Shown here piece by piece: positions 30,188 through 45,100 of a stretch of 54,417 bases of DNA. The stretch comes from a virus, in the IMG/VR virus record IMGVR_UViG_3300011116_000815, positions 1-54,417 of that record, one strand, 5' to 3'. The notes under the pieces are model-generated. The model was given only the letters and a program-made list of their open reading frames with translations. It had not been told where the DNA came from and did not search any database. Numbering within the stretch: the first letter of the stretch is position 1; each line of letters starts with the position of its first letter. The position numbers were made by a program, and so were the translations under genes.

Positions 30188-33100
30188 TCCCTGTTACACC
30201 GTTACAAATACAAGGGGGGCGGCTCAGATCGGCTGCGGCGCAAGGGGTTTGGGGTGTTACGCAACCCGTAACAACCCTGTTACAGCAAGGGGTCTGCGTA
30301 ACGCGCCCCAGACTGAACCCATGCCTGCCGCCCGTAACCGCCATGGCCCAGATCACCGTCGACACCAGCGGTCTGGACGTCACCGCCCGCCAGCTGGCCC
30401 TGCTGACAGGGCAGCAGCTGGCCACCGCCACCGCCCTGGCGCTGAAGGCCACCGCCACCGCCACCCGCGACCACCTGCGCCAGGAGCTGGCCAAGCCCTC
30501 GGGCGGCCCGATTGAGGGCGGCGCCACCCGCTGGACCATCGGCGGCACCTACGCCAGCCGCTACATCCAGCCCTCAGACCTGCAGGCGGAGGTGGGATTC
30601 GCCAGCACCCAGCCCCGGGCGGCCGGCCGCTACCTGGGCCCGCTGCTGACCGGCAGCCGGCCTGTGACGAAGGGCATCGACCTGAAGTTGGGCGGCGGCC
30701 GCGGGCGGGTGTTCGTCCCGGCCCGGTCGCTTGGGCGGACGCCTCAGGGCAACGTGCCGCGGGCGACGCTGAGCCGGGTCGTGCAGTCCGAGCCGTTCCT
30801 TCTGCCCCTGCGCGGCGGGGTGGCCATGGGGCTGTACGTGCGCAGCGGTCGCGGCCAGGGGCGGAACCGCACCAGCTGGCTCACCCTCCTCGGCGTGCTC
30901 AGCCCCAGCCGGCCGCGGCGCCAGACCCTGGACCTTGAGCGCATGCTGGCGCCGGTCGTGCAGGCTGAGTTCAGGACCGCCATGGCGGGGCAGCTGCAGG
31001 TGACCCTGCGCCGCGTCGGCCTGGCCTAGTTGCGAATGAGTCGCAATAGCATGCCGGGCTGGGATTCCCCGGTTGCCCGATCGGGCTTGGGTCCTTCCGG
31101 AGGGGGGCCGGGTGCGGTTACTTTCGGACCCGCGGGCTTTTTCTAGCGGGAGGCTTGAAACCCGCTAAAATCCAGTCATAGCAAGCACTCTCAGCCCCTC
31201 CCTTAGATCTTTTAAGGGGCTGCTAGTACCTTTAACTTAAGGTTTAAGCTCTGCAAGTGATTCTCGTTCTCAAGAGCGCCTACGCCAAGCACCGCGGCGT
31301 CACCCCCGCCGCCGTGACGACCGCCATCAAGTCCGGGCGGATCGCTGATGCTGTCGTGACGCAGAACGGCAAGCAGTTGATTGACCTGGAGAAAGCGGAC
31401 GCGCTGTGGGGCCGCAACACCCTGCAGCAACCACCGCCCAACACCGCTGGAGCCGCCCCGGCGACACCAACCGCGCGCCAGCTGCGGCAGTTCATTGAGT
31501 CACTGCCTGAGGATCAGATCCCAGATCTGAACGAAAGCCGAGCGCGACGGGAGCACTACCAGGCGGAGAAGGCGAAGCAGGAGGCGTTGCAGGGAAGGGC
31601 CGAGCTGGTCCCTGCGATTGACGTCCGCAAGGAAGCCTTCGCCCTGGCCCGTGCGGTCCGGGACAAGTTGATGGGGATTGCCGACCGCCTGGCACCAATG
31701 CTGGCGGCGACGCAGGATCCGGCGCAATGCCATCGGCTGATCAATGAAGAGATCCGGGTGGCGCTGCGGGGGTTGGCTGATGGCTGACGCTGCCGAGACC
31801 TACCGGCTGGCCTTCCTGGAGGGGCTCAGGCCACCGGATCCGATGACGGTGAGCGAATGGGCGGACAGGCATCGGATGCTGTCGCGCAAGGGCAGCAGCG
31901 AACCTGGGCCATGGCGGACAGATCGGACGCCGTACCTGCGGGAACCGATGGACTGCCTGAGCCCGAGCAGCCCATGGCGGCGGGTGGTGCTGATGTTTGG
32001 CAGCCAGATGGGGAAGACCGAGGTTGTGCTGAACTGGTTGGGGGCAATCATCCATCTGTGGCCGGGGCCAGCCCTGCTGGTGCAGCCCACCCTCGACATG
32101 GCGAAGCGCCTGAACCGCCAACGGCTGGACCCGCTGCTGAAGGAGACACCGGTGCTGTCGGAGCTGATCGCTCCGGCGCGAAGCCGCGACTCGGGCAACA
32201 CGATGTTCCTGAAGGAGTTCCGCGGAGGGCTGTTCGTGCTGACCGGCGCGAACAGCGGCAGTGGTCTGCAGTCGATGCCGGCGGCCTACCTGGCAGCCGA
32301 TGAGGTGAGCTCCTATCCGCTCGAGGCCGACGACAAAGGCGACCCGTTGGAGAACGCCGAGACCCGAACGAGCACGTTCCCGATGGGCAAGGTCTTGATC
32401 ACGAGCACGCCAGGCACGCGCGGCATGTGCCGGATCACGGCGGAGTTCGAGAGCAGGAGCGACCGTCGCCAGCTAGCGGTGCTGATGCCGTGCTGCGGCG
32501 CGAGGGAGGTGCTGCAGTGGCGCGAGCACATGCGCTGGGATCGCCCCGATGGGGAGGTGTGGTGTCAGTGCCCAGCATGCGGAGAGAGGGTGGCGCAGCA
32601 CCACAAGACGAGCATGCTGATCGGCGCCGAGTGGAGACCGAGCGCCCTGGGCGACGGGATGACCGCCGGCTTTCACCTGCCGGGCTGGTATGCGCCAGCG
32701 GGCTGGACCAGCTGGGAGATGATCCGCGACGAGTTTCTGCGGGCGAAGAACGATCCGCTGCTGCTCAAGGGCTGGGTGAACAAGAGGGCGGCCGAGGCAT
32801 GGGAAGATGCCGCGATTGCAGCGATCAGCGCCGACGGTCTGATGAGCCGAGTCAGCGAGACGTGCCACAGCGACGGCACGTGTCCCGATGGCGTGCTGGT
32901 GCTGCTGATGTCCGTCGACGTGCAGGACACGTGGCTTGAGACGACGGTCTGGGGATTCGGTCATGGGGAGGAATCATGGCGAATCTGGCATCAGAAGGTT
33001 GAGGGCGACCCATCTGCGGCCGATGTGTGGCAACAGATTGACACCATCCGCGAGACGGAATGGCCGCGAGATGGCGGAGGCACGATGAAAGTCAGGCTCT

Positions 33101-36100
33101 GTGGCGTTGATACGGGCGGGCATTTCACGCAGGAGGCTTACAACTATTGCCGCGAGCGAAAGTCTCAGGGTGTGGTCGCACTCAAGGGCAGCTCAACGCG
33201 CGCGGCGCCTGTGCTGAACAAAGGCAAGCGAGTCGACGTCAGCACAAGCGGAAAGACAATCAAGGGCGGCGTGATGCTGTACCTGGTCGGCACCGACACG
33301 CTGAAGCGAACGATCTACGCGCGGCTCAAGCATGAGGGCAGCGGGCCGGGTGTGATTCATTTCGGCAGCGGCACAACTGACGAGTACCTGCGCGGCCTGA
33401 CCTGTGAGCGGTTGGTGCCGCGATCGGTGAAAGGGTTTCAGGTGTCAACGTGGGAGAAGCCTGCCGGAGCACGAAACGAGCCGCTAGACCTGTTCGTCTA
33501 CTGCCTGGCCATCTTGGAGCTGCTGAAGCGCCGCTACAACCGGGCAACGATGTGGGACCAGCTGCGGGCCGCACTCAACCCAGCAGAGCCCCCACCACCC
33601 CCCGAAGCCCCGACCGGCACGGCGCCGCTAGAGTCACGGCAGCCCCGACGCCGTGGCGGGTTCGTTCAGAACTGGTGATGAGCCCGACGTTCCCCGATCA
33701 GATCCGGCCAGGCGACACGGTGATCTGGCGCACCGATGAGACCGCGACGCCGACGCTGGACCCTATACGCAGCACCGGCGGCTGGGCCCTGAACACCTAC
33801 GTCCGATTCCCCGTGGCGACCGGTGCGACCCAGGCCACGGGTGCGACCTATGGCAGCGGGTGGGAATCGACCTTGAGCGCCGGGGTGACGGCGCTGTTCC
33901 CGACGGGTCAGCGCGGCAGCTGGCAGAGCGTGGCGACCCTCGGCGCTGTGGCCTACACCATCGCCAGCGGGTCGTTTGACGTGCTGGCGAGCCTGACGGC
34001 CGCCGGTGCCGTCGATGCGCGCAGTCAGGCTCGCCAGGACCTCGATGCCTGCCAGTCCGCGATCCGTGCGGTGATCGCTGGGGGAGGAGCACAGGAGTAT
34101 CGGATTGGCACGCGGATGGTCAAGCGCTACGACCTGGCGGAGCTGCTGCAGCTTGAGGGCCAGCTCAAGGCTGAGGTGGCGCGAGAGGAGGCCGCCGAGG
34201 CGGTGGCCAACGGCAAGGGCAACCCGTTCAACCTGTTCGTGAGGTTCAGCTGATGGGGATCTGGGGCAGGCTGCTGAGGGCGACCGGATGGGAGTGGGAG
34301 CCGCCGGTGCCGGTCCTGCGGCCACGTCGACGCGGCTACGAGGGGGCCGTGGCGGACCGGTTGACCGCCGACTGGCTGACCAGCGGCACGAGTGCCGACG
34401 CCGAGATCCAGGGCAGCCTGCCGCGGCTGCGAAACCGGGCCCGGTCGATGGACCGAGACACGCCCTACGTCCCACAGCTGAAGCGGCTGTGCCGGGACAA
34501 CATCGTGGGCCCGGCGGGGATTCAGCTGCAGATGCAGGTTCAGCGCCTGCGTGGCGGCGGGCTGGATGAGACGGCCAACAGCATGATCGAACGCGCCTGG
34601 CGCCGATGGGGTCGGCAGGACAGCTGCGACGTGGCCGGGCTGCGGTCGTTCCTGGACTTCGAGTGGATGGCGGCGATGGAGCCGGTCGACTCCGGGGAGC
34701 TGCTGATCCGGATCGTGCGGAGAGCATTCGGCGCGACGAATCGCGTCCCGCTGGCGCTGGAGATGATCGAGTCCGACCAGCTGGACCTGAACTACGTCGG
34801 GCCGCTGAAGGCTGTCGGGAATCGCTGGCGGATGGGAATCGAGATCGACGAATGGGGCCGCCCGCAGACCTACGCGATCCTGACATCACATCCGGGCGAC
34901 TACCTGACGAGCGGGAACAATCCTGGGCAGCGCCGAGTGGAGCGAGTGCCGGCGACCGACATTATCCACGTGTTTTTCCCCACCCGAGTCGGGCAGAGCA
35001 GGGGAGTTCCATTGGTGGCTCCGGTGATGAGCGATGCTCATCAGCTCGACGGTTACGAGAAGGCCGCAACGATCCGGGCCAGGGCGGCGGCGTCTCAGAT
35101 GGGATTCATCACCAATGGGGAGGGCGAGCTGACCGGCGACGGGGTGGTGGATGGCGAGCGGGTGACCGACTTTGAGCCGGGCGTCTTCAAGTACTTGCGA
35201 CCGGGCGAATCGGTCGAGATCCCGCAGATGAACGCGCCGGACTCGCAGCTGGAGATGTTCGTCCGGCAGAAAACCCGGCGCATGGCGGCAGGCACCGGCG
35301 TGAGCTATGCGAGCCTGACCCGCGACGCCAGCCAGGCGAGCTACAGCAGCCAGCGGCAGGAGTACCTGCAGGATCAGGATGCCTGGGCGGTGCTGCAAAC
35401 CCAGCTGATCCAGCGGTTGCACGAGAGGGTCTTCCGCGAGTGGCTGCCGCTGGCGGTCCTGTCTGGTGCGGTGCCACTGGCGGACTTCGAGCTGCGGCCT
35501 GATCGCTATCTGGACGCGGCGCAATGGCAGCCCCGCGGCTGGGCCTGGGTTGACCCGAAGAAGGAGGCCGAGGCGAACGTCATCAGCGAGGGGGCCGGCT
35601 ACACCAGCAAGATCCGGATCTGCACGGCGCTGGGCACGACCTACGAGCAGGTCCTGAAGGACAAGCAGGCCGAACGCCAGCTGGAGAACCAGTACGGGGT
35701 AACGGTCACGCTGCCGGAACTGACGCAGCAGGGAGGGCCGCAGGATGGCTGATCTGATCCCGACTGATGGGATGCGAGAGGAGGCACAGCGCTACCGCGA
35801 CTGGAAGGCAGAGGGAAGGCGTGGCGGGACAGCAGTAGCGGCCCGCAGGGCCACGCAGATCCTGTCCGGCGATGCCTTGTCAGAACAGACCGTGATCGTG
35901 ATGGCGGCATGGTTTGCCAGGCATGAGGTCGACAAGCGCGCGGAGGGGTTTCGGCCCGGAGAGGAGGGCTACCCAAGCCCTGGGCGAGTGGCGTGGGCGG
36001 CCTGGGGCGGCGATCCTGGTCAGCAGTGGGCCACTGCGCGCGCCGATAGCATCAAGGCGGACCGATCACAGCCAGCGATGCCGGAAACTGAGGCCAGGCC

Positions 36101-39100
36101 ATACCCGAACGAGCACGCGGCGCGACTGATCGACCCGGAGGAGTTTGACCGATTCCGGCGGGAGAATGGCGCCGGTGGCGATGGCGTGGATTTCATCTAT
36201 GGCATCAAGGAGGGCGAGCCGGTGCGGCTGCAGGCAATCCGATTCGACGCCGAGCGGTTCACTCCGGAGCAGGCCAAGGCATGGCTGAGCGATCACGACC
36301 ATGAGGCGATTCTGTTCGAGGAGGCGACGGGAGAGAAGTCCCGCGAGCTGACGCCTGACATGACCGTGGCGCAGGGGATGCTCTACGAAGCGCTGGAGGA
36401 GATCACCGACGAGGTCGGCCAGTTCGGTCAAGCTGATGCCCACTACATGCCGGAGAGCCCGTTTGCCGGGCAGGGGATGGTGTGCAGCAACTGCGCCTTC
36501 TATCAGGGGCCGGCGGCATGCGAGATCGTCGAGGGCGAGATTCTGCCCGGGGCGCTGTGCAAGTTCTGGATCATCCCTGCCAGCAAGCTGGCCCAATCCG
36601 CTCCGGAGCCTCGGATGCTGACCGGGACTGAGCTGCAGCAGCGCTACAAGGGCGAGCTTCAGCAGACGCGCGAGATGGCGATGGACGCAGCGCCGACCGC
36701 GACTGACGAAGGCGTGCGGTTCACGTTCAGCAGTGAAGAGCCGGTCGACCGATGGTTCGGCCGCGAGGTGCTGAGCCACGCCCCAGGCGCTGCGGACCTG
36801 AGCCGGCTGCAGACGGGGGCGGCGCATCTGTGGAACCACAACCGTGATGTGGTGCTGGGGGTGGTGACGAGCGCTGAGATCGGTGCCGACCGGATGGGAG
36901 TGGTGACGACCCGCTGGAGCCCGAACACCGAGATCACTGGGTCAGAGGAGGCCCGCCGCCGCGCCGACATTGAAGCTGGCATCACGCGAAAGGTGAGCTT
37001 CGCCTACGAGATCCGCGAGGCCGTCGACATGGGCGAGGGCCAGGTGCTGATCACGAAGTGGGCGCCGCTGGAGGTGAGCACCGTGAGCATCCCGGCTGAT
37101 AACACCGTCGGCCACGATGCGCCGCGATCAAGGGCAGCGGATGAGCCGGCACAGCCGGCTCCACAAAACGACCTCGCTACGCTTGAGCGGAACACATCGG
37201 CCCCGCCCGAGATCATGACCGTTGAGACCGTCAACGATGCCGCCTCGGCCGCGCAGGCCGAGCGTGAGCGCATCCAGAGCCTGCAAGCTCTCTGCCGCCA
37301 GCATTCCATGCCCGAGGGCATGGCCGATGACCTGATCACCAGCGGCGCCAGCCTTGACCAGGCCCGTGAGCAGGTGCTGGACAAGGTCGGCCAGCGCTCC
37401 CGTGAGCTGCAGCCTGGCGGGTTGCATGTGGAGCCCGACGCCCTGCTGGGCATGGACCGCAAGGATCTGCAGCGCTACTCCATCGTCAAGCTGCTGCGCT
37501 ACCTGGCTGACCCCAGCAATGCCTCGGCCCGCGATGCTGCCGGCTTCGAACTGGAGCTGAGCCGCGCTGTTGAGCAAAAGGAGGGCCGCAGCGCCAACGG
37601 CGCCTTGGTCCCGTTCGACTGGATGGTGCACAGCCGCGCGAACGTCGGCACGTTCTCCGCCGGTGGCGCCCTGGTCGGCACCGAGCTGCTGGCCGGATCG
37701 TTCATTGATCTGCTGCGGAACCAGTCGGCCCTGCTGCAGTCCGGGATCACTACCCTTACCGGCCTGACCGGCAACGTTGACATCCCGCGGAAGACCGCCG
37801 CCAGCCAGCACTACTGGGTCGGGGAGGATGTTGATGTCACCCCATCCGATGCCACCTTCGGCTTGATCTCGAGCACCCCCAAGACCATCGGCGTGCGGGT
37901 GCCGGTGTCCCGCCGGGCCCTGATCCAGACCACCCCGGACATCGACACCCTGATCCGGTCGGACATGGCCGAGAGCCTGGCCCTGGGCCTCGACAGCTCC
38001 GGACTCTACGGCAGCGGATCCAGCGGCCAACCCCTGGGTCTGACCAACGTCACGGGCATCGGCTCGGTCACCCTCGGCGGTGGCGCCAGCCAGGTGTATC
38101 CCGCCACTCTTGGCGGTGGCACCCACGACTCGGGTGACTGGGCGGACTACATCCAGCTGCTGGGCGCCTGCCTGGCGGCAAACGTGACGCCGACCAACTT
38201 CCGCTACATCATGAACTCGCAGACCATGGTCGGCGGCATGATCACCCTGCGGGCCAGCGCCGCCGGGGCGGATTACATCATCAATGACGCCGGCAACATC
38301 GGCCGGTATCCGGCTCAGATGAGCAACCAGGTGCAGACCAACGATGTTTTCGCCGGTGTGTTCTCTGACATGATCCTGGCGACCTGGAGCGGCCTTGACA
38401 TCGTCGTTGATCCCTACTCTCAGTCGGCAAAGGGCCAGGTGCTCTACACCGTCATGCAGGACATCGACTGGGTCTGCCGTCGTGCTGCCAGCTTCGCCCG
38501 GGGGACCTGATGGCTTGGGTCATCCTGCTGACGGACTGCTGCATCTCGGGCCAGCCCCACCAGGCCGGCCCGGACCCGATTCAGGTCACCGGACCTGATG
38601 CAAAGCTGCTGATCAGTCAGCGGCTGGCCATCCCGGCGGCAGCGCCGGAACCCGCAGCCCCTGCGGTCTGCAAGCCCCGAACCACCAAGCCCCCGACCGA
38701 CAAATGACCATCCAGAACCTCGGCGGCAAAACGACCGCCTTTCAGCTGCACTCCAACAAGGTCGTCAGCGCCACCGGCGCCGGTACCGACGCCGCATCTG
38801 CCGCGCTGACTGTTGATCTGCTGCCCTTTGAGGGCGACATCACCCTCAGCATCGACCACGCCCCGGCTGGAGCTGGCGTCACCTTGACCGCGAAGATTCA
38901 GCACAGCGACACCACCACCGCGGGCGATTTCGTCGACGTGACCGGTGGGGGCTTCACTGCTGCTGCAGCCAACACCGCCGGATTCGCCACGCTGACCCTG
39001 AACAGCGACATCCTGCGCCGTTACGTGCGAGTGCTGTTCACCGTGACTGGCGGCACTGGCACCGGCGCCGCGAGCGTGATGGGACGAGGCTCTGCCAAGT

Positions 39101-42100
39101 ACCTGTGATCGACGCAGACCTGGATCTGCTCTTCAGCTTCGGCGCCAGCAGTGTGACTGCCGGCGCCGTTTCTGGTTTGGGGCTGCTGATGATGCCCGGC
39201 GAGATCATCGCCGACGGGATGGTGATGAGCACCGACTACGAACTGACGGTCAAGACCAGCGAGTTCGGCAACCTCGAATATGGCGCCGGAATCGTCGTCG
39301 ATGCCGTGCCCTACACCGTCCGGAATGTCAAGCCGATTGACGATGGTCGGCTGAGCATCGTGCAGATGCAGGCCACGGTGGCGCCGCAGGTGCTGCCGGC
39401 GGGCCCAGCGGTGCTCGAAGGCGATAGCGTTGGCACCGAAAGCGAGGTGGTGATGGATGGCGGCACGGCCAGCACCCAGTACGTCTACGACAACATCCTG
39501 GATGGAGGCGAGGCATGAGCGAACGGATCACCAGGCTGAAGATGCGCGGCGACACAGCAGCGGCATGGACCGCGGCGAATCCGGTCTTGCTGGCTCGAGA
39601 GTTCGGCATCGAGACCGACACCCGGCGGATGAAGATGGGCGACGGGACGACAGCATGGGCGGCCCTGCCCTATTTCCTGGCAGCAGCTGACGTGCGCGGC
39701 CAGGCAAGCCGGACGACCGATGCGACGGTGGCTGGCGCTGCGGCGGGCACGTACCGAGCGATCGGCGCCGCCGGAACGCTCGACGCATCGGTCAGCAGCG
39801 GCCTGGCAATCGGCACGACCGACCCGTTCGGGCTGCGCAACACCGGCGCGTCCGCCGTCCTGCTGGACGTGCTGGCCCGCGTGAACCTGATCGGCGGCAA
39901 CAATCACGTGCTGGGCCTGCGGATCGCGCTGAATGGCGTTTCAATCCCTGAGACGGAGGTCAGGCAATCCTCGGGCAGCGGCAATGCTGAGACCAATCTG
40001 GCCAGCCGCTGGATGGTCACCGTTCCGGCCGGTGGAGAGGTGTCAATGCAGGTGACGAACTACAGCGACACTGCGGCGATGACGTTCAAGCGCGGCACGC
40101 TGGTGGCCCAGGAGGTGCATGCGTGACCGCCGCTAGGATGAGGCCACAGGAGGCGCGACCATGACCCTCGGCGCAACATCTGGGTTCGTGGTCCGCGACC
40201 TCGGGACCCTGACCGCTGCGGGCGTCGGCACGGCGCGAGAATCGACCGGAGTTGATCTGACGTTTCAGGTCGTCGTCAGCAGCATCGGCACAAACGTGGT
40301 CGTGGCATTCGAGGGCAGCCTGGACGGCACGAACTACGGACGCCTGAGCGATGGCGTAGTCGACAGCTACACCATTACCGCCAACGGAACCTACCTGTAC
40401 CAAATGAGGGGCCCTGTGCGGTTCGTGCGGCTGAGGTTGGTGAGCATCAGCGGCGGCAGCCCAAGCGTGGTGGGAACCGTCGGGAGCGGCCGATGATCCC
40501 GGCGGACTACCCCATCACGGTGGTCCAGGGCGGCACGTTCCAGCTGGACGTGCAACTGCTGGAGAACGTTCGAGCTGTGACCCTGACGGCTGGTAGCGAC
40601 CTGATCGGCCTGCGGTGCCATGGGTTTGTGGCTGGCGATGTTGTGGGGTTCCGATCAGACGCGGGAACGTTCCCGTGCGGGATGCGCGGGGTGACGGGAT
40701 ACTACGTGATCGCCTCGGGGTTGACCTCCGATGCGTTCCGGGTCAGCTTGACGCTGGGCGGCGCCACGATCGGGATCAGCCCGATCGCCGAGGACCTGAC
40801 CGGCATCAACTACGAGGTGGGCAAGGCGGTGAGCCTGGCCGGCGCAACGCTCGACGCCGACATCAAGAGCCTCATCGACGGCAGTCTGGTGGCATCGTTC
40901 ACCGAGACCATCTTGAGCTCTGCTGCCGGCACCCTGCGCATGCGCCTGGACCCTGCGACGACCGTGGCCCTGCCTGCCAGCGATCAGTACGCCTACGACC
41001 TGAACTACCGGGTCGGCGGTGACAGCTACTACCCGATGGGCGGTCAGGTCACTGTTGCGGCAACGAGGAGCAGGCCATGACCGCGAGCGTGACCAACCTT
41101 GGGGATGCTGGCGTGGCGGTGGCTGTGCCTGGGCTGCGCGGGCCTGCAGGGATCATTCGACGTCGCACGGTGAGCGGCACGACCCTGATGCTGACGATCG
41201 AGAACCAGTCGGAACTGCTGGTGTTCACCAGCTCCAGCGCTGTGACGGTGACATACCCGACGGGGCTGGGGGCTGAGTTTGAGGCCTTGCTGCTGCAGTA
41301 CGGCACGGGCCGGGTGAGCGTGGTTGCAGGGGCGGGGGCGACCCGTAGGGCAGCGCTGAGCGCGACCGGGACGGCGTATCAGTACGCCACCGCCAGCGTG
41401 ATCGCGCTGCCGACGACCGACGAGTTTCTGCTGACCGGGGAGGTGGGAGCATGACGCATCTTGTGCCGGTGCTGAGGCCTGTCCTAGGGACGCCATTCCG
41501 CCGGGGATCACTGTATCGAGCGGCTGGCGCGGTGCCATCGTTCCACATCGCCCCAGCCAGGACGGGCCATGCGCGAGACCTGATCACAGGATCGGTGCTC
41601 GGCACCTACAACAGCGCATCCCCAGCATGGGCCGTAGAGCCTGATGGCGTGCTGGCGCTGCCGGCAGCGAATGCTCCGGTGATTGAGTTCGACCCGACGG
41701 CTCTGTCGTGCCTGGGGGCGAGGACTTGGGGGGTGGTGACGAATCTGAATCTTAATTCAGCAGATTTAACGGCGGCCTCATACGCTAAAAGCGCCACGAC
41801 TGTTTCTGCATCTAGCACCGGACCAGACAACCAGACAGCGTATGCTGTCAATGAAACCATTACCGCTACTTCCCACACGTTTAATGCGAGTGCCGTTAGC
41901 GTTACCAGCGGAGCGACTTATACGGGTTCAATTTTTCTTAAAAGGTCTACTGTTGACTGGGTGCAGCTCACCGTTGGTGTCGCAGGTTTCTCTAATACGC
42001 GTTTCGCTAACTTTAATCTTGCGACCGGCGCCATAGGGATAGAAAGTAATTGCACTGGATTTATTGAGCCGTATCCTAACGGATGGTATCGTTGCAGCAT

Positions 42101-45100
42101 TAGAGCATCGGCTGTTGCCACGGCTGCATCAAACTCGCTTATTCTTGCGTTCACCAACAACACCAACTCTGCCACTCGAATTCCCATCTACGCCGGCTCC
42201 ACATCCAACGAAGCTCTTGCTGCGCTGGTGGCATTTACGGCTACTTCAGGGCCGGCCCCCTACGTCCCCACCACAACCCTTGCCGCCAGTAGCACGGCGG
42301 ATGTGTGGGACATCCTGAGCCTGACGGCAGGCATCAACAATCTGAAGACCCTTTACTTCCGCGGTCGGACTCAAGCGTCCGGCACCCGGGGTATCGCCAG
42401 CCTGAACGACAACACCGCTAACAACTGCCTGGAGCTGTCAACCAGCGGCACCACAGCGAAGGCAACGGCGGTCACCAGCGGCAGCACTGTGGCCGATCTC
42501 AGCGGCGGCACCATCGCCGCCAACACGACGTTCCGCCTGGCGGTGCGACTGGACACCGACAGCTATGCGCTGAGCCTCAACGGTGGTGCTGTCGTGACCG
42601 ACACCAGTGGCGCCAGGGCGCTGGTAGATCGGCTGTTCATCGGGCGTGACCAGGCCGGCAACTACATGAACGGCTACCTAGAGGAGTTCGCTGGCTGGAC
42701 CCGGGCATGCACTGATGCCCAAGTCGCCGCACTCGCAGCATCATGAGCCATCATTTCACCCTCCACTTCGACTCTGAGCAGGAGGCCCTCGCCACCGCCG
42801 AGGCCCTGCGGCTGCTGCCGCCCGAGGAGGAGGAGATGCGCGATCTGCTGGTGATCTCGCAGCCGGGACTATTCGGCCAAGCGCAGCTCATCACCGACGT
42901 CACGGTCCCTGGCACCTATGACCCCGAGACCGGCGAGGAGCTCACCCCGCCCCTCCCTGTGCCTGGCGTGTTCCTCAACGTCGTCCTGAACCGCGCCGCC
43001 CTGCCGTCCGATCTGCGCCGCCGCCGGGTGCCCTACGGCTCTGCTGGTCAGGTCTGGACCGGCACTGAACAGGAGGATGGAGCATGGCCACCCGCCGCGA
43101 ACTGATCCTGTCGACCTGGGCCACAGCCCTCGCGGGGATGCCGGAGGTGTCGGGCCGGATCTGGCGCAGCCGGGTGGAGCCGCTGCAGCGCCACGAATCG
43201 CCTGGGATCGCCCTGGAGTGGGTCAGCGATCAGCCGGACGTCCGAACCAGCCTGCCGTATCTTGACTGGACCCTGGAGGCTCGCGCGGCGGTCATCGTGC
43301 GTGACACCGTGCCGGACGTGATCGCGGATCCGATCGTCGCCGAGATTCACCGGCGCACAATGGCCAGCACAGCGCTAAGGGGCCTGGCGATCGACATCGT
43401 GCCAGGCCGCCAGATCCTGGAGCTGGTCCAGGCCGACAGCCCCGCTGGTATCGTGACGATGCCGTTCATCATCCAGTACCGCACCAATGAAGGCGACCTC
43501 GAAACCTAACCTCGCTACCGTGGAGGATGACACCCGCGGCATCGGCGGGATCTGGGAGATGGACCCGGCCACTGGCCTGAGACGTCGCCCACAACCCGAC
43601 CCTCAGCAGCAGCCCGATGGCCTACAAGACAAAGCTCAGGACGATCCTCGCCAAGACTGAGGCGTCATCCTACGGGGTCAGCAGCAGCCCGGATGGGACG
43701 AATGCCGTCCTGGTCAACTCCGACCTGGCCCTGACGCCCCTGGCGGGCGACGTGGTGAGCCGCGACGTGATCCGGCCCTACATGGGCGCCTATGAGGGAC
43801 TGCTGGCGAACACTCAGGTCCAGCTGACCATGAGCGTGGAGTACGCCGGCAGCGGCACCGCCGGCACCGCTCCGCGCTACAGCCCCCTGCTGCGATCCTG
43901 CCGCCTGTCCGAGACCGTCATGGCGGCAGCCCTGACCGGAACGGCACAGGCCGGCGCGGCAGGCACGATCACCCTGGCGGCCGCCGCAAGCGCCGTGAAC
44001 GACGCTTACACCGGGATGGTGATCACGATCACCAGCGGCACCGGCAACGGCCACGTGGGACTGATCACCCAGTACGTGGGCAGCACGAAGGTCGCCACTG
44101 TGGCGGCCTACACCACGACATTCGTGCCTGGCGTCGGCAGCGCCTACAGCATCGGCGCAAACGTGCGCTATCTGCCGATCAGCACGATTGACGGGGTCGC
44201 AGACACCAGCTGCACGATTCAGTACCGGCTGGGCGGCCCCAGCGGCACCGAGATCGTGCACACCCTGACCGGTTGCCGAGGGACCATGACGATGGACCAC
44301 ACCCTGGCCCAGGTCCCGCGGATGACGTTCAACATCACCGGCCTTTACAACGCGCCGACCGATGCCAGCCCGGTGACGCCGACCTATGCGAACCAGTCGA
44401 CGCCGCAGGTGTTCCGCAACGACACGGCCGGCGCATTCCGATTCTTTGGCGTGGCCGGATGCCTGCAGTCGAGCACATTCGACCTGGGCAATGATGTTCA
44501 GTACCGCGAGCTAATCGGATGCTCGAAAGAGGTCTTGATCGTTGACGGCGCGATGCGCGGTCAGGTGGTCATGGAGACCACGAGCATGGCGACATTCAAC
44601 CCATTCGAGCAGGCCCGGACCGACGGCACCCTGGGCCGCCTGGCGTACCTGCACGGGACCACCGCAGGAAACCGCATCGGCATGGTCGTGCCCTACTGCG
44701 ACCTTGGCCTGCCGGCCTACCAATCGGCGCAGGGTGTGGAGCATTTCACCCTGCCCTACACCGCCGTCCCGAGCGTGGCCGGCAATGACGAACTGATCCT
44801 CTGCTACTCCTGATCCATGCCCTACTCGAAAGTCAAGGCCAAGTCCTACCGCTGGCCGGTGAAGGTGAAAACGGCTGATGATGGTGGCGTTCAGGTTGAG
44901 GAGACCTTTGACGCGGTATTCCGGCGAGTGACCCGCCCGGAGCTGCAGAAGCTGTCCGAGGATGACGACGCCATGGTGCGGTCAATCCTCGTGGGATGGT
45001 CCGGGATTCTGGGCGAGGATGGTGAGGAACTTCCATTCAGCGAGGCCGCCCGCGATGAGCTGATGCTGGACCAGTCGTGGATCCGGGCTGTGATCGAAGC